Source: RGIG8050 sp045588915 (GTDB taxonomy: Bacteria; Bacillota; Clostridia; Christensenellales; UBA1242). Taken from it: DNA of 64,000 bases. Where the stretch lies: positions 1-64,000 of the forward strand of contig JAZNFA010000008.1 in NCBI GenBank assembly GCA_045588915.1, read 5' to 3'. This document shows positions 17,603 to 27,282 of this stretch, one piece after another. The notes beneath the pieces are model-generated. The model was not told the origin of the DNA. It was given only the letters and a program-made list of their open reading frames with translations, and ran no database searches. The translations under genes were made by a program, and so were the position numbers. How positions within the stretch are numbered: the stretch's first letter is position 1; the number at the start of each line of letters is the position of its first letter.

Positions 17603-20600
17603 ATGGGGGAAACAAAAGATTTACAATTGCATCGTGGGTTAAAGTTGACCCGTATCATTACTGCTACAATGGCAGGAATGTTTTTTTTAATTTTGCTTGC
17701 TCAAATGGTTTTGTTTCCCAGTGTTATGATTACTTTTGAAACAGGAAGTGACGCACAGCAAATAGCATCAATTAGTGTTAAAAAAGGAGCTACTGTCGAA
17801 TTACCAACTCCCTTAAAACCAGGTTCGTGTTTTATGGGCTGGTCACTGTCTCCTTATAGTGGCGAAGTTATTGAAGATGTAACGGGTTTTATGCAAAACA
17901 CCACGTTATATGCTGTTTGGGATGGTGCTGAAAAATATGCTGTCTTATCTGTTAATGGTGTTGAACATAAAGAAGTAAATATATTTGATACATCGATTGA
18001 AGGTTTAACGGCATCACAGCTCAACGAAGAATGGCGTGTCTTGGATGATTTCGCAACAGATAATTCAAGTCGTATTACTTTTACAATCAGCAGTACAAAG
18101 AAGGTAATGGTTGACCCACGAAATAATTTTACGCGCTTTTTAGGTTGGCAATACTTGAATAATTATGGTGTATATAATGATTTGTTATATGAACCAGATT
18201 CAACTGGCAGTGCAGGAAAATGGGTTTTGGTCAAAAGAGATGCCGAAGGTAACGAAACAAGAAGTGAAATTACCGAAACAAATAAATTTTATCCACCAAA
18301 TTATCGTACCACATTTACGGCTTTATTAGAGTACCGTACAATGGATTTGCAGTTTTTTGATAAAGATGCAAGTCGTCATGATGTTTCAATGCGTATTCCT
18401 TTAGGCGAAAAAAATATTGTAATGCCAGCCTATAAAAACAAAAATAACCCAGATGTGCATTTTTCTCATTGGGAGTTAGAAGTTGGCGAAATAAAAAACA
18501 ATTATGTTGATGCAAACAAACAACCAGAGTTAATTGAATCATTGAAGAATCTTAAAACTCGTTATGAAGCAGGTGAGGTTATCAATACTTTAGACCCACT
18601 TTGGTATTATTTAGGGACTGGTTTAATTTCACCTGATGGTCTTTCAGATAACTTAGTCGTTACATTAACAATTCGTGCCGTTTATTGGGATGATGAAAAT
18701 GTCCATCATTTTTCTATTCAACCATATACTGATTTACATTCGGGAACAGAATACCGTGATTTCTCTGATGTTGATTTCATAGATTTAAGTTTGCAGACCC
18801 CAGTATCTTTGGAAGATAATAGCGTTTGGTTATTTTACGATCCGGAAATTTTGAGTTATTCTTTTTATGACCATAATGGTAAGTATCACGAATTTTTATC
18901 TTCGACTTTGAAGAATAATCCAAACAGTGGTTTTAGCATTGGTGAGGAAACTGTGTTCTTAGGGGAACAAATTTATTTTAACCAAAACTGGGCAATCACA
19001 ATTCGTGTTAATTATCGTTCATCTGCTGAAAACATTAGTGTTAAATTTAATTATGGTAATGATTTATATTCATTGCCTAACTATCGTCATTATGAAAAGC
19101 CAATTACCACGACCTATACTCGTAAAATTGGTAATTCCTTTGTTTTATTAAGTGGTGAAAATTATTTAAAGACTGACCATATTTTTACAGGCTGGCGTTT
19201 AGTTGGCGATGAAAGTGGTCGACTTTATTGTGCAGGGGAATGGTTTACTATTCCAAATTTTGATACAGAGCAAGAAAGTACTGTTTTTGAATTCCAAGCT
19301 GTATGGCATTTGCAACGTTTGCTTTTTGATTTTAACTTCATGGGGGGCAGTTGGGAAAACGATGTCGCACCTAATTTTGCTTTAATGAAAGGGGCTTATG
19401 GCAATCGTATCCAAATTATTAAAGATATACCTGTTCGTTTTGGTTATGATTTTGTCGGTTGGACATTAGAAAAAGATTCATATACCGATGAAAGTGAATT
19501 GTTACAACCAGGTGATAAAATTAATGTTGGAACAAAAATTCAAACACTTTATGCCCATTGGAAACCACGTCAGTTGCGTGTATTATTTTACACACGTGAT
19601 ATTAACGGGAATCCATCATTGGCTATCAATCCTGTAGTCCAAGATTTTAACGGTGGACGTTTGTATTCGGGTGGCTACGTAAAATTACCTTACATTCAAA
19701 ACACAAACTGGAGTACTTTTAATGGATGGCAAATTGGTGAAGAAACTATTCCTGCAAAAACCGAATTGCAATTAACAACAGCTATTTTGTCGCAATTACA
19801 ATCCATAAATGTGCCTGATGCCGAAAATGCAAATAATTATATTCTTGAAGTTTCTATCTTCGCAAATCAAACTAAACATACAGCCGAAATTACTTATGAC
19901 CTAGATGTCGTAATCAGTAATTTGGAAACTGTTTCAATTAAAGTTGATAACAATGAGTTAGATAGAGAATTGGTTCAAGGTGATTTGTTTTATGATTCTT
20001 ATCCATTCTCCGTAGCTAAGACTAATGGTAGTTATGCAACGTTTGATACGAATGGACGTAGATTCCTTGGCTGGTCATATTCGGTAAATAATGGTAGGGA
20101 TTTTGTTCCGATTAACGCAACAACCAGAGTTCCTATTGGGGAAAGAAAAATTCTGATTCGTGGGGATCTTGCCGAAGTTAAATCTATATCAGTGGTTTAT
20201 CATAAGTTCACTGGCGAACGTTACAAGGTTGATGATCGAACTTATACTTTTGGTGCTGTTATTTCTTTATTAGACCGTAACAGCCTGGGTTCAATTCCTG
20301 TCATTGACGATAAATTAGGGGCTTTCGTTGGTTGGGGATTGGAACAAGACCATGTATCTGGAAATCCTGAAATTGTTTACGACGCTTATTACATTGACGA
20401 ACCTCGTTTGCAATTAGGAAATAGGGTTGATACTACAATTTCTGATACAACACCTTATTTTATTGATCTAGACCGTTTTGCGATACGTACAGGTGATAAT
20501 TCGTATGAATTAAATTTCTACGCTGTTTACTCGACAGATCATGTAACCGTAACTTATAACTATTTAAAAGGCACAGATCAAGATGGTAATGTAACCAGTA

Positions 20601-23600
20601 GCACTGAACTGAAATTCCCTGTATTTACCAATGGGGAATACATTAAAACAACTTTTGGTGGTAGTACTGTCGGACCTGATTCTCCAGATTTCTTGGATTA
20701 TGGTTATGCTATTTTAGATGATAGTACATTGGAAATGTATTCAGGAAGAAATTTCATCGGATGGCAAGCAACAGTATCTGATGGAGTGAGTGAAACTGTT
20801 AAGGATTATTTCGAAAATAAAATTTGGTTGCCTGGAGAATTCTTGCCAGCAATTGATTTTAATATCGAATTTCAGCCTATTCGTTGTGGACACGACAAAA
20901 ATGTGCAAGAGGTTGTCGTTGGAAATCGCACCTATCGTGTTTTGTCATTGAATAGTGGAACAAGTAAACTTAACTTTGATGGTAGTGTAGATATTGTTGC
21001 TTTCCCAGGTGGCAGTTACACTGTCCCAACAGGAAACATCGTAATTAACAGTGACCGTGAAGTGCATATTATTATGCCTGCAAGCAGTGAAAATGAAATT
21101 ACTTTAGAACCACGTGCTATTCAATGTAATACGATTAAAGAATTTTATGTTAGCGAAAATTTAACAGTAACTGGCAGTCCTGTAATTGGTGCAAACTTTG
21201 CAGCATATCGTATACAAAAAGGTTATCGCGTGATTGATGAAAGTGGTAATCCAACTGGAATATTGTATACAAGTAATAAATACAATTATGAAGCAAGTTT
21301 ATTAGGATTATTGGTAAGTAACGATTGTGAAACTTTATATGGTGTGCCTAGTTGTGTGAATATGACAGCTGACGATTTGTTTGACTTTTTGTCGGCAAAG
21401 GAAATTAAGCGCATCAAGTCGTATGCATTTGCTGATTTGAATAATATGTCGACTATCAATTTAGGTTTTGATTTGACCGATGGATACGAATTGCACATCG
21501 AACCTTATGCTATCTTTAATGGAACTGTTTCGCACGTTATCTTACCTCAATGCAACGAATTGGTTCAACCAGACATCAGTGCTCAAGTTTTATCAGGTGC
21601 TTTACGCAATTTAAATACAGTTACTTTCGGGGATACAACCAGTACGCAATCTTGGTATGCATTTGTTGAAAATGGTTTTGTTTATTACATTGATAATCCA
21701 GCGTTCCCAGGTGCAACAACTCACGTTATGTACGTTTTACCATCTGCAAAATTAGAATCTTTGGCATATACAACACGTAATTTACGTTTTGATGATTCGG
21801 TTACAATGATTGAACCATACGCTTTGATGGGGCGTGACTGGACACAAATTAACAGTATTATGGCAGAAAATAATCACGTGAACGTAAGCCTTTTAGTTGG
21901 TATTCCAAAAAATATTCCTATCTTCGTAAGCACGGAAAATGATTACAAAGATGAATATAAAACTAACCCAATGATCCAACCATACGAAAAGACCTTTATT
22001 TTTACTTATCTCAACAGTATCAGTGGTTTTGTTGAAGAAAAATTGACTTTTAGTTATGGGCAGACTTTCACGGTCTTTAATGCGCAAAAAAATAATTATC
22101 ATTTTTATTTCGATAAACTGTGGGCACAATTTGTCGGTTGGAAATTAAATGGAAGTACAAAGTTTTTCAGCATTGGTGAAGTTTATAAAGTTGGTATTAG
22201 TGATGCAATTTTAGGCGATAAATATACTCTGTATTTCAATGCTGCTTCAAATGAATGTTGGACTAGTTATCCTGTTCAGTTCTATATCTCGGATGGTAAA
22301 ACAAACACACCATATACTCCTGAGGTTTTCTATGATACGGAAGGTGGTCAATATACGATTTTTGATTTATTAAAATACTATCATTACCTTGGCGACATTT
22401 ACTTGCCTGGTCTTGACCACAGTTTTACAAAAGATGGTTCTGTTTACCAATTCGTTGGTTGGGGAACAAATCAAACCAATCCAAATTATTTATTCAATTC
22501 GCTTTTGTGGAATAACGTTGATACAGAATATCGTATCTTGCCAAACCAAACAGTCAATACAGGTTTAAATTCCGGTTTCGCCGAACGTGAAAACGGAACT
22601 GCTATTTATAAATATTATGCACTTTATGAAAAGGTGACACCAGAAATTCAATACGAGTTAATTGAAAATGATAGAGCTTTTGCTGTTAAAGGTATAATTC
22701 AAACCAATATAACCAGTTTGAATATTCCATTCGCAAGATATCATAATGGCTATATGTTACCTGTAACCAAAATTAACGAACGTGTTTTTGAAAATATTAC
22801 TTATAACACATCATTGAGTGAAATTTCAATTGGTGGTGCAATCAGCGAAATCGGCGATAGCGCATTTAGTGGTGTCAATGCTGTTCAGATTAACTTTGCA
22901 CAAAAAGGACGTGAGATTTATTATAACTATAATCAAGTCGAACCAATGCGCCAATTGACGATTGGTACTGAAGCTTTTGCAAGAAATCACAACATTAAAA
23001 AAATCGTTTTACCTGCTTCATTAAAAACTTTAAATGACCGAGCGTTCCAATCGTGTACCAGTTTAGTTGACCTGACATTTGAATCTGGTAGTGTTCCTGC
23101 TTTGGGTTTCATTGGAGATTTTGTCTTCCGTGATAATAACAGTATGATTAACAATGAAGTTGTTCGCTTGTTGATGGAAGACGGTAAGAAAGGTACAATT
23201 CGTTTTGATTATGGTGATGTCGGCGATGGTATATTTATGAATACCAGCATTGCTAATGTTAAAACAAGTGATGGTCAAACAACTAATAAAATTGTTTGGC
23301 GTGATACGTTATTGCACGTTTATTATCCAAATGGTTTTGATCGTGATTTGACTTTCGAAGAAAAAGAAATTGCAGGTTATGCATTTGTTAATGCCGGTAG
23401 TGATACGGACGAAAATTTACAAATTACAATTCGCTTTACTAATCCAAATACTGTAATCCATGCGAATGCATTTAGTAATTTACATCCTTCGGTTAAAAAT
23501 ATTTATCTTAGAAAGGATAATAAAACTGCCATCAACATCGATAAGGTTGAGCTTAATGCCTTTGATGATACAGTCAAACATACGGTAAATGTTTACACAA

Positions 23601-23668
23601 GTAATATGGTTCTTTGGACAGAAAAATTTGAAAAAGTTAAAAAGTTAGGATACTTTAGATTTAGTTAA
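17603..23668 (+). CDS. Giant membrane-anchored surface protein with InlB-type and BspA-like repeats
   Basis: 2,021 residues. A positively charged N-terminus and one hydrophobic segment (about 17-39) form a signal anchor. The long extracellular part holds many Listeria-Bacteroides (InlB B) repeats, recognised by FxGWxL and LYAxW endings (for example near 65-95 and 600-650). It ends with BspA-type leucine-rich repeats (SEIGDSAFSG, LKTLNDRAFQS). No LPXTG or C-terminal anchor is seen. A surface adhesion or binding role is inferred. It sits directly after translation and repair genes and converges on alr with an 8-base overlap. Confidence 0.85.
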   Translation: MGETKDLQLHRGLKLTRIITATMAGMFFLILLAQMVLFPSVMITFETGSDAQQIASISVKKGATVELPTPLKPGSCFMGWSLSPYSGEVIEDVTGFMQNTTLYAVWDGAEKYAVLSVNGVEHKEVNIFDTSIEGLTASQLNEEWRVLDDFATDNSSRITFTISSTKKVMVDPRNNFTRFLGWQYLNNYGVYNDLLYEPDSTGSAGKWVLVKRDAEGNETRSEITETNKFYPPNYRTTFTALLEYRTMDLQFFDKDASRHDVSMRIPLGEKNIVMPAYKNKNNPDVHFSHWELEVGEIKNNYVDANKQPELIESLKNLKTRYEAGEVINTLDPLWYYLGTGLISPDGLSDNLVVTLTIRAVYWDDENVHHFSIQPYTDLHSGTEYRDFSDVDFIDLSLQTPVSLEDNSVWLFYDPEILSYSFYDHNGKYHEFLSSTLKNNPNSGFSIGEETVFLGEQIYFNQNWAITIRVNYRSSAENISVKFNYGNDLYSLPNYRHYEKPITTTYTRKIGNSFVLLSGENYLKTDHIFTGWRLVGDESGRLYCAGEWFTIPNFDTEQESTVFEFQAVWHLQRLLFDFNFMGGSWENDVAPNFALMKGAYGNRIQIIKDIPVRFGYDFVGWTLEKDSYTDESELLQPGDKINVGTKIQTLYAHWKPRQLRVLFYTRDINGNPSLAINPVVQDFNGGRLYSGGYVKLPYIQNTNWSTFNGWQIGEETIPAKTELQLTTAILSQLQSINVPDAENANNYILEVSIFANQTKHTAEITYDLDVVISNLETVSIKVDNNELDRELVQGDLFYDSYPFSVAKTNGSYATFDTNGRRFLGWSYSVNNGRDFVPINATTRVPIGERKILIRGDLAEVKSISVVYHKFTGERYKVDDRTYTFGAVISLLDRNSLGSIPVIDDKLGAFVGWGLEQDHVSGNPEIVYDAYYIDEPRLQLGNRVDTTISDTTPYFIDLDRFAIRTGDNSYELNFYAVYSTDHVTVTYNYLKGTDQDGNVTSSTELKFPVFTNGEYIKTTFGGSTVGPDSPDFLDYGYAILDDSTLEMYSGRNFIGWQATVSDGVSETVKDYFENKIWLPGEFLPAIDFNIEFQPIRCGHDKNVQEVVVGNRTYRVLSLNSGTSKLNFDGSVDIVAFPGGSYTVPTGNIVINSDREVHIIMPASSENEITLEPRAIQCNTIKEFYVSENLTVTGSPVIGANFAAYRIQKGYRVIDESGNPTGILYTSNKYNYEASLLGLLVSNDCETLYGVPSCVNMTADDLFDFLSAKEIKRIKSYAFADLNNMSTINLGFDLTDGYELHIEPYAIFNGTVSHVILPQCNELVQPDISAQVLSGALRNLNTVTFGDTTSTQSWYAFVENGFVYYIDNPAFPGATTHVMYVLPSAKLESLAYTTRNLRFDDSVTMIEPYALMGRDWTQINSIMAENNHVNVSLLVGIPKNIPIFVSTENDYKDEYKTNPMIQPYEKTFIFTYLNSISGFVEEKLTFSYGQTFTVFNAQKNNYHFYFDKLWAQFVGWKLNGSTKFFSIGEVYKVGISDAILGDKYTLYFNAASNECWTSYPVQFYISDGKTNTPYTPEVFYDTEGGQYTIFDLLKYYHYLGDIYLPGLDHSFTKDGSVYQFVGWGTNQTNPNYLFNSLLWNNVDTEYRILPNQTVNTGLNSGFAERENGTAIYKYYALYEKVTPEIQYELIENDRAFAVKGIIQTNITSLNIPFARYHNGYMLPVTKINERVFENITYNTSLSEISIGGAISEIGDSAFSGVNAVQINFAQKGREIYYNYNQVEPMRQLTIGTEAFARNHNIKKIVLPASLKTLNDRAFQSCTSLVDLTFESGSVPALGFIGDFVFRDNNSMINNEVVRLLMEDGKKGTIRFDYGDVGDGIFMNTSIANVKTSDGQTTNKIVWRDTLLHVYYPNGFDRDLTFEEKEIAGYAFVNAGSDTDENLQITIRFTNPNTVIHANAFSNLHPSVKNIYLRKDNKTAINIDKVELNAFDDTVKHTVNVYTSNMVLWTEKFEKVKKLGYFRFS

Positions 23669-24695
23669 TCGTTTCAATTTTACTTTTACTTAATCTTAAC
23701 AATAAATCACAAGTAATCATTTTGGCTTGAGTGGCCAAATCAATGAGTCTTTGATTTTCGATAGGGGCAAGAAAAGTAACTTGTTTTCCTAAAGGTTGAT
23801 TTATATGAGTTACATCGATAAAACAATAATCCATACAAACACGACCCACAATAGGGCAGTATTGTTTTTCAACCAAAACACTCACACGATTACTAAAGTC
23901 TATGGGGATTCCGTTTGCATATCCGCCGGGAATAACGCCAATAAGTGTTGCTTTGTTAGTTGTATAAGTTCCATTGTAACTAACGGTACCACCAGGTTTA
24001 ACTTTTTTTACTGAAACAATTTTTGAAGTAACTGTTAATGCTGTTTCAGTTCCTGCGATACCACCATATAAAGCTTTACCAATTCTCATCATATCGAAAT
24101 GAGCTGGTTGGTATGTAATTACGCCACTGCAACCGGCATGGATTAACACGCGTGGAAAATATTTGCGACAAATGTTTGTTAACTTTTTGAACTGCTGTAA
24201 AGCTTGTTGGACGCGTTTTATGTTGTCACTTTCGTAGGCTAAATGTGTATAAAAGCCTTCAACGCGTTCGTGCTTTAACAAGTGTAGGGTTTCCCGGAGT
24301 TTGTGTACAGAAGTTATACCAAATCGATTCATGCCTGTATTAACGGCAATGTGAATACGTGGGTGTAAATTTTTCTTTAAAAGATTATATACTTGTTCGG
24401 TTGTTTCAATTGTAATTATGAGATTATGTTTAATTGCATCTGATATATTTTCACAAACTCCAAAGACTATAATATCATGTTTGATGCCAATCTCTCTGAG
24501 TATAATTCCTTCGTCTGTTGTTGCAACGGCAAAGTAATCTACAACAGGCGCTAAGAGTTTACTAATACGTTTTATGCCTAATCCGTAAGCGTTATCTTTT
24601 ACGACAGCACATAGTTTCGTTCCAGCTTTTAATTGTTTTTTTATCAATGAAACATTTTTAAAAATCGTATGTAAATTAACTTGAACAGATAACAT
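23661..24695 (-). CDS. alr: Alanine racemase
   Basis: A 344-residue fold-type III PLP enzyme. The PLP Lys is in VVKDNAYGLG (typical VKANAYGHG), the catalytic Tyr is in VSYNGTYT, and VGRVCMDYCFIDVT is the conserved C-terminal segment. It makes D-alanine for peptidoglycan, so the cell is walled. It is about 20-30 residues shorter than most. The ATG at 24695 lacks a ribosome binding site and lies 7 bases from a -10 hexamer shared with rsmD. Confidence 0.93.
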   Translation of the reverse strand: MLSVQVNLHTIFKNVSLIKKQLKAGTKLCAVVKDNAYGLGIKRISKLLAPVVDYFAVATTDEGIILREIGIKHDIIVFGVCENISDAIKHNLIITIETTEQVYNLLKKNLHPRIHIAVNTGMNRFGITSVHKLRETLHLLKHERVEGFYTHLAYESDNIKRVQQALQQFKKLTNICRKYFPRVLIHAGCSGVITYQPAHFDMMRIGKALYGGIAGTETALTVTSKIVSVKKVKPGGTVSYNGTYTTNKATLIGVIPGGYANGIPIDFSNRVSVLVEKQYCPIVGRVCMDYCFIDVTHINQPLGKQVTFLAPIENQRLIDLATQAKMITCDLLLRLSKSKIETIN

Positions 24696-24708
24696 AATTT
24701 GATATATG
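24681..24708. promoter_or_regulatory. Shared bidirectional leaderless promoter, alr/rsmD
   Basis: The two start codons are only 20 bases apart. The hexamer at 24703-24708 reads TATATG forwards and CATATA backwards, and it lies exactly 7 bases from both ATGs. TTGAAC (24681-24686) is a forward -35 with a 16-base spacer. The minus-strand -35 is weak (CTGCAA near 24731-24726). Confidence 0.55.
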
Positions 24709-24715
24709 ATTTTAT

Positions 24716-25207
24716 ATGAGGATTATTGCAGGCACTCATCGTGGTAAAAAATTACTAGAATATTATTCGTCAACAACAAGACCAACGACGGATCGAGTTA
24801 AAGAAAATGTTTTTAATTTATTAACAAATTACATAGATTTCAATGGTCTCCGTGTTTTGGATTTGTTTGCTGGAACAGGGGCATATGGCATTGAGTGCCT
24901 TTCGCGTGGAGCAAGTTTTGTTCACTTTAATGATTGTGATGGTAAGGCTGTTGCAATAATTAAAAAAAATGTTGGTCAAACTTGGCATAATTGGAGCGTA
25001 TCACAAAAGGATTATTTATCGGCAATTAAGGGCGAATACGATTTAATTTTTCTTGATCCACCTTACGAAAGTAACTTCGGTGAAATAGCGATTGATGCTA
25101 TTCAAAGTGGACTAATTGTCTTTGAAACTGACCGAGACTTTGAGCATCCACAGATTGTAACTAAGCGACGATATGGTCGTGCATGGATTTATTTAATACA
25201 GAAATAA
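24716..25207 (+). CDS. rsmD: 16S rRNA (guanine-966-N2) methyltransferase
   Basis: A 163-residue SAM methyltransferase. It begins MRIIAGTHRGKKL and has TRPTTDRVKENVFN, the SAM motif LDLFAGTGAYGIE and the catalytic DPPY, which together identify RsmD. It is slightly shorter than most (about 180). The start is leaderless, sharing its -10 with alr. The last 15 bases overlap the convergent membrane protein gene. Confidence 0.93.
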   Translation: MRIIAGTHRGKKLLEYYSSTTRPTTDRVKENVFNLLTNYIDFNGLRVLDLFAGTGAYGIECLSRGASFVHFNDCDGKAVAIIKKNVGQTWHNWSVSQKDYLSAIKGEYDLIFLDPPYESNFGEIAIDAIQSGLIVFETDRDFEHPQIVTKRRYGRAWIYLIQK

Positions 25208-25972
25208 AAAACAAATTGAGAGCAATGCACACGCTAAAATAGCGTGTGTTGTTTTGTATACTAGATAAGTACTAAATTTAATTTGAAAATTTTGCAAAAA
25301 AATTTGTTGTTGCATTGCTACGGAAAATCCACCAAAGGTAACGAAGAATTGGATTAAAAATGGATTAAGAGTTCTGCTTACACCGGTAGTCATTTCCAGT
25401 AATCCTGATAGTAAAGTTGGTAAACAGAGTAAACGTGTAAAGATGTAAAAAAACAAAACAACACCGCACACATTTAAAATGGAAGTTGTAGCATTTGTTA
25501 ATGCGTCACCAAATGCTTGAAAAAATGAAACTGAAGTTTTTGGTTGGGTGACGTATTGATTGGTTGTTTCTTCTTTATAGCTATCAGATTTCCAGATCCA
25601 GCCGTTAAACAATGCAGCAATAATTGTGCAGCAAAAAATGATACAACCCAATCTTGTATCTTTTAAAAATAAAGTACCAGCTGTTGCTATCACAAAAATC
25701 GGACTTGGTGTTGATGTCATAATTGCTAGGTTTTTAGCTTGTTGAAGATTAATACGTTGCTTTAAATAGAGATTTTGAGTTAAACGTGCGCCATTAGGAT
25801 AGCCCGAACAATATGCTAGTAACATTACAATCCACGGTTTGGTTGAGTTAGTTAGGTTTAAGATTAAGGATGTAATGACAAAAAAAGGGAACAAAACAGG
25901 CAAGACAGCCGTTGCTAATAAATGTAATCCATCTTGGCCTATGTTTAAAAAATATTGTAAGAAACTTGTCAC
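25193..25972 (-). CDS. YlbJ/SpoVV-like integral membrane protein
   Basis: 259 residues, highly hydrophobic with about seven membrane segments. SGYPNGARL near residue 57 and FVTFGGFSVAMQQQ near the C-terminus are the two signature loops of YlbJ (SpoVV), a dipicolinate transporter of the mother cell in sporulation. It is much shorter than B. subtilis YlbJ (about 400), so function may differ. The start is a GTG at 25972 without a ribosome binding site. It diverges from the phosphorylase gene and converges on rsmD. Confidence 0.75.
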   Translation of the reverse strand: MTSFLQYFLNIGQDGLHLLATAVLPVLFPFFVITSLILNLTNSTKPWIVMLLAYCSGYPNGARLTQNLYLKQRINLQQAKNLAIMTSTPSPIFVIATAGTLFLKDTRLGCIIFCCTIIAALFNGWIWKSDSYKEETTNQYVTQPKTSVSFFQAFGDALTNATTSILNVCGVVLFFYIFTRLLCLPTLLSGLLEMTTGVSRTLNPFLIQFFVTFGGFSVAMQQQIFLQNFQIKFSTYLVYKTTHAILACALLSICFLFLY

Positions 25973-25987
25973 AACTTATAAATATGC

Positions 25988-26016
25988 TTGCAAAAAAAAT
26001 AGTAGAAAGGTAAGAT
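25988..26016 (+). promoter_or_regulatory. Leaderless promoter of the nucleoside phosphorylase gene
   Basis: TTGCAA (25988-25993), 17 bases, TAAGAT (26011-26016), then 6 bases to the ATG at 26023. Confidence 0.6.
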
Positions 26017-26022
26017 TTTTAC

Positions 26023-26871
26023 ATGGATGAAAAAATAATGCGAACAATGCTAACCGAAAATGGTGAAGAACGTGTTGTTGCTAAAAAATTAAAAAACAAT
26101 ATAATGCCACAAGCATTTCCAATTTTGGAATATGATGCCAACAAGAATTCTATTACAAAAGTTAAAACTGATATCTACCCAAAACGCAAACAAATTAAAC
26201 GATGTTTAATTACGTACTTTCAAGATGTGGTTGTGAAAATGGAAACCAGCTATAAAATTTTTGAAGCATTTAAATTAAGAATTGAAGGAAAGCGTCCAGA
26301 GGTTTATCAACTAAACACACCGAGTGAATCAATCTATGTTTTGTTATGTCCTTTAGGTGCTCCTCAGGCAGCTCGAATGCTAGAAATCTTGTCAGCAATG
26401 GGTGTAGAAAAATTTGTAGTCTGTGGTGGTGCTGGAACATTAGATGATTCAATTACTGGTGAAAAAATTTTATTGGCAACATCTGCTGTGCGTGATGAAG
26501 GAACTAGTTATCATTATTTACCCCCAGCACGTGAAGTCGCAATTAATGAAGACGTTCGTCAAAAGGTTGTAAGTTGTTTGCAAGCAGAAAATGAAGACTA
26601 TTTGGAAATAAAAACTTGGACGACTGATGCGTCTTTCCGTGAGACACCTGATAAGGTTGAAATGCGTCGCCAAGAAGGATGTGCAACTGTTGAAATGGAG
26701 TGTGCTGCGTATTATGCTGTCGCTCAATTCAAAAATTTAGATTGTGCAGTACTTTTATATGCGGGTGATGTTGTGCATAAAGAAGGGTGGGATTATCGTA
26801 ACTGGCATTCACGTAATGATATGCGTGAACATCTATTTGATTTGGCTGTAAAATGTATTTTGAAATTATAA
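26023..26871 (+). CDS. Nucleoside phosphorylase (PNP/UDP family)
   Basis: A 282-residue nucleoside phosphorylase-like protein. GGAGTL in the middle and VEMECAAYYAVAQF near residue 225, which contacts the ribose, mark the family. It cleaves nucleosides with phosphate, feeding purine or pyrimidine salvage; the base preference cannot be read from sequence. An N-terminal stretch of about 85 residues precedes the usual core, as in some uridine phosphorylase-like proteins of gut bacteria. The start at 26023 is supported by the promoter spacing; ATG 26038 is the alternative. Confidence 0.85.
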   Translation: MDEKIMRTMLTENGEERVVAKKLKNNIMPQAFPILEYDANKNSITKVKTDIYPKRKQIKRCLITYFQDVVVKMETSYKIFEAFKLRIEGKRPEVYQLNTPSESIYVLLCPLGAPQAARMLEILSAMGVEKFVVCGGAGTLDDSITGEKILLATSAVRDEGTSYHYLPPAREVAINEDVRQKVVSCLQAENEDYLEIKTWTTDASFRETPDKVEMRRQEGCATVEMECAAYYAVAQFKNLDCAVLLYAGDVVHKEGWDYRNWHSRNDMREHLFDLAVKCILKL

Positions 26872-26888
26872 TTTTTTTAGTATATAAT
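26860..26888 (+). promoter_or_regulatory. Leaderless promoter of the DUF1828-like gene
   Basis: TTGAAA (26860-26865), 17 bases, consensus TATAAT (26883-26888), then 7 bases to the ATG at 26896. The -35 lies in the last codons of the upstream gene. Confidence 0.85.
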
Positions 26889-26895
26889 ATAAGAT

Positions 26896-27273
26896 ATGGG
26901 ATTAGAAGAACAATTAGAAAAATTTTTCCGTGATAGAATCAAGGTTGGTAAAATCAACAACCAAAAGTATCCTATTGCAGTTCCAATGTATAAAACAAAT
27001 TCTGGGTTGTATGAGATTTATTTAATTGTTACAAATGATGGACGTTTTTATTTGAGTGATGAAGGTGCAACCTTGAAAGAACTCGACCAGATTTTTGAAC
27101 TTTCAGAACCTGATGTAATTAAAAATTTGGTTGCAATTCTTAAACAATACGGTTGTCGTAAAGATGGTAACAATATCGTTATTGATTGTACGCCAAAGAA
27201 TATTCACATCAATTTATCTTATTTAATTCAAGCAATTTCATTTATGTTGAATATGAAGATTTTCTATGTTTAA
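26896..27273 (+). CDS. DUF1828-like protein
   Basis: 125 residues. The segment FYLSDEGATLKELDQIFELS, and the helix that follows, resemble the N-terminal DUF1828 domain. That family is of unknown function and often lies near phage or restriction genes. No membrane segment is present. The next gene starts 10 bases later with its own ribosome binding site, so the two form an operon. Confidence 0.6.
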   Translation: MGLEEQLEKFFRDRIKVGKINNQKYPIAVPMYKTNSGLYEIYLIVTNDGRFYLSDEGATLKELDQIFELSEPDVIKNLVAILKQYGCRKDGNNIVIDCTPKNIHINLSYLIQAISFMLNMKIFYV

Positions 27274-27282
27274 GAGGTAATG

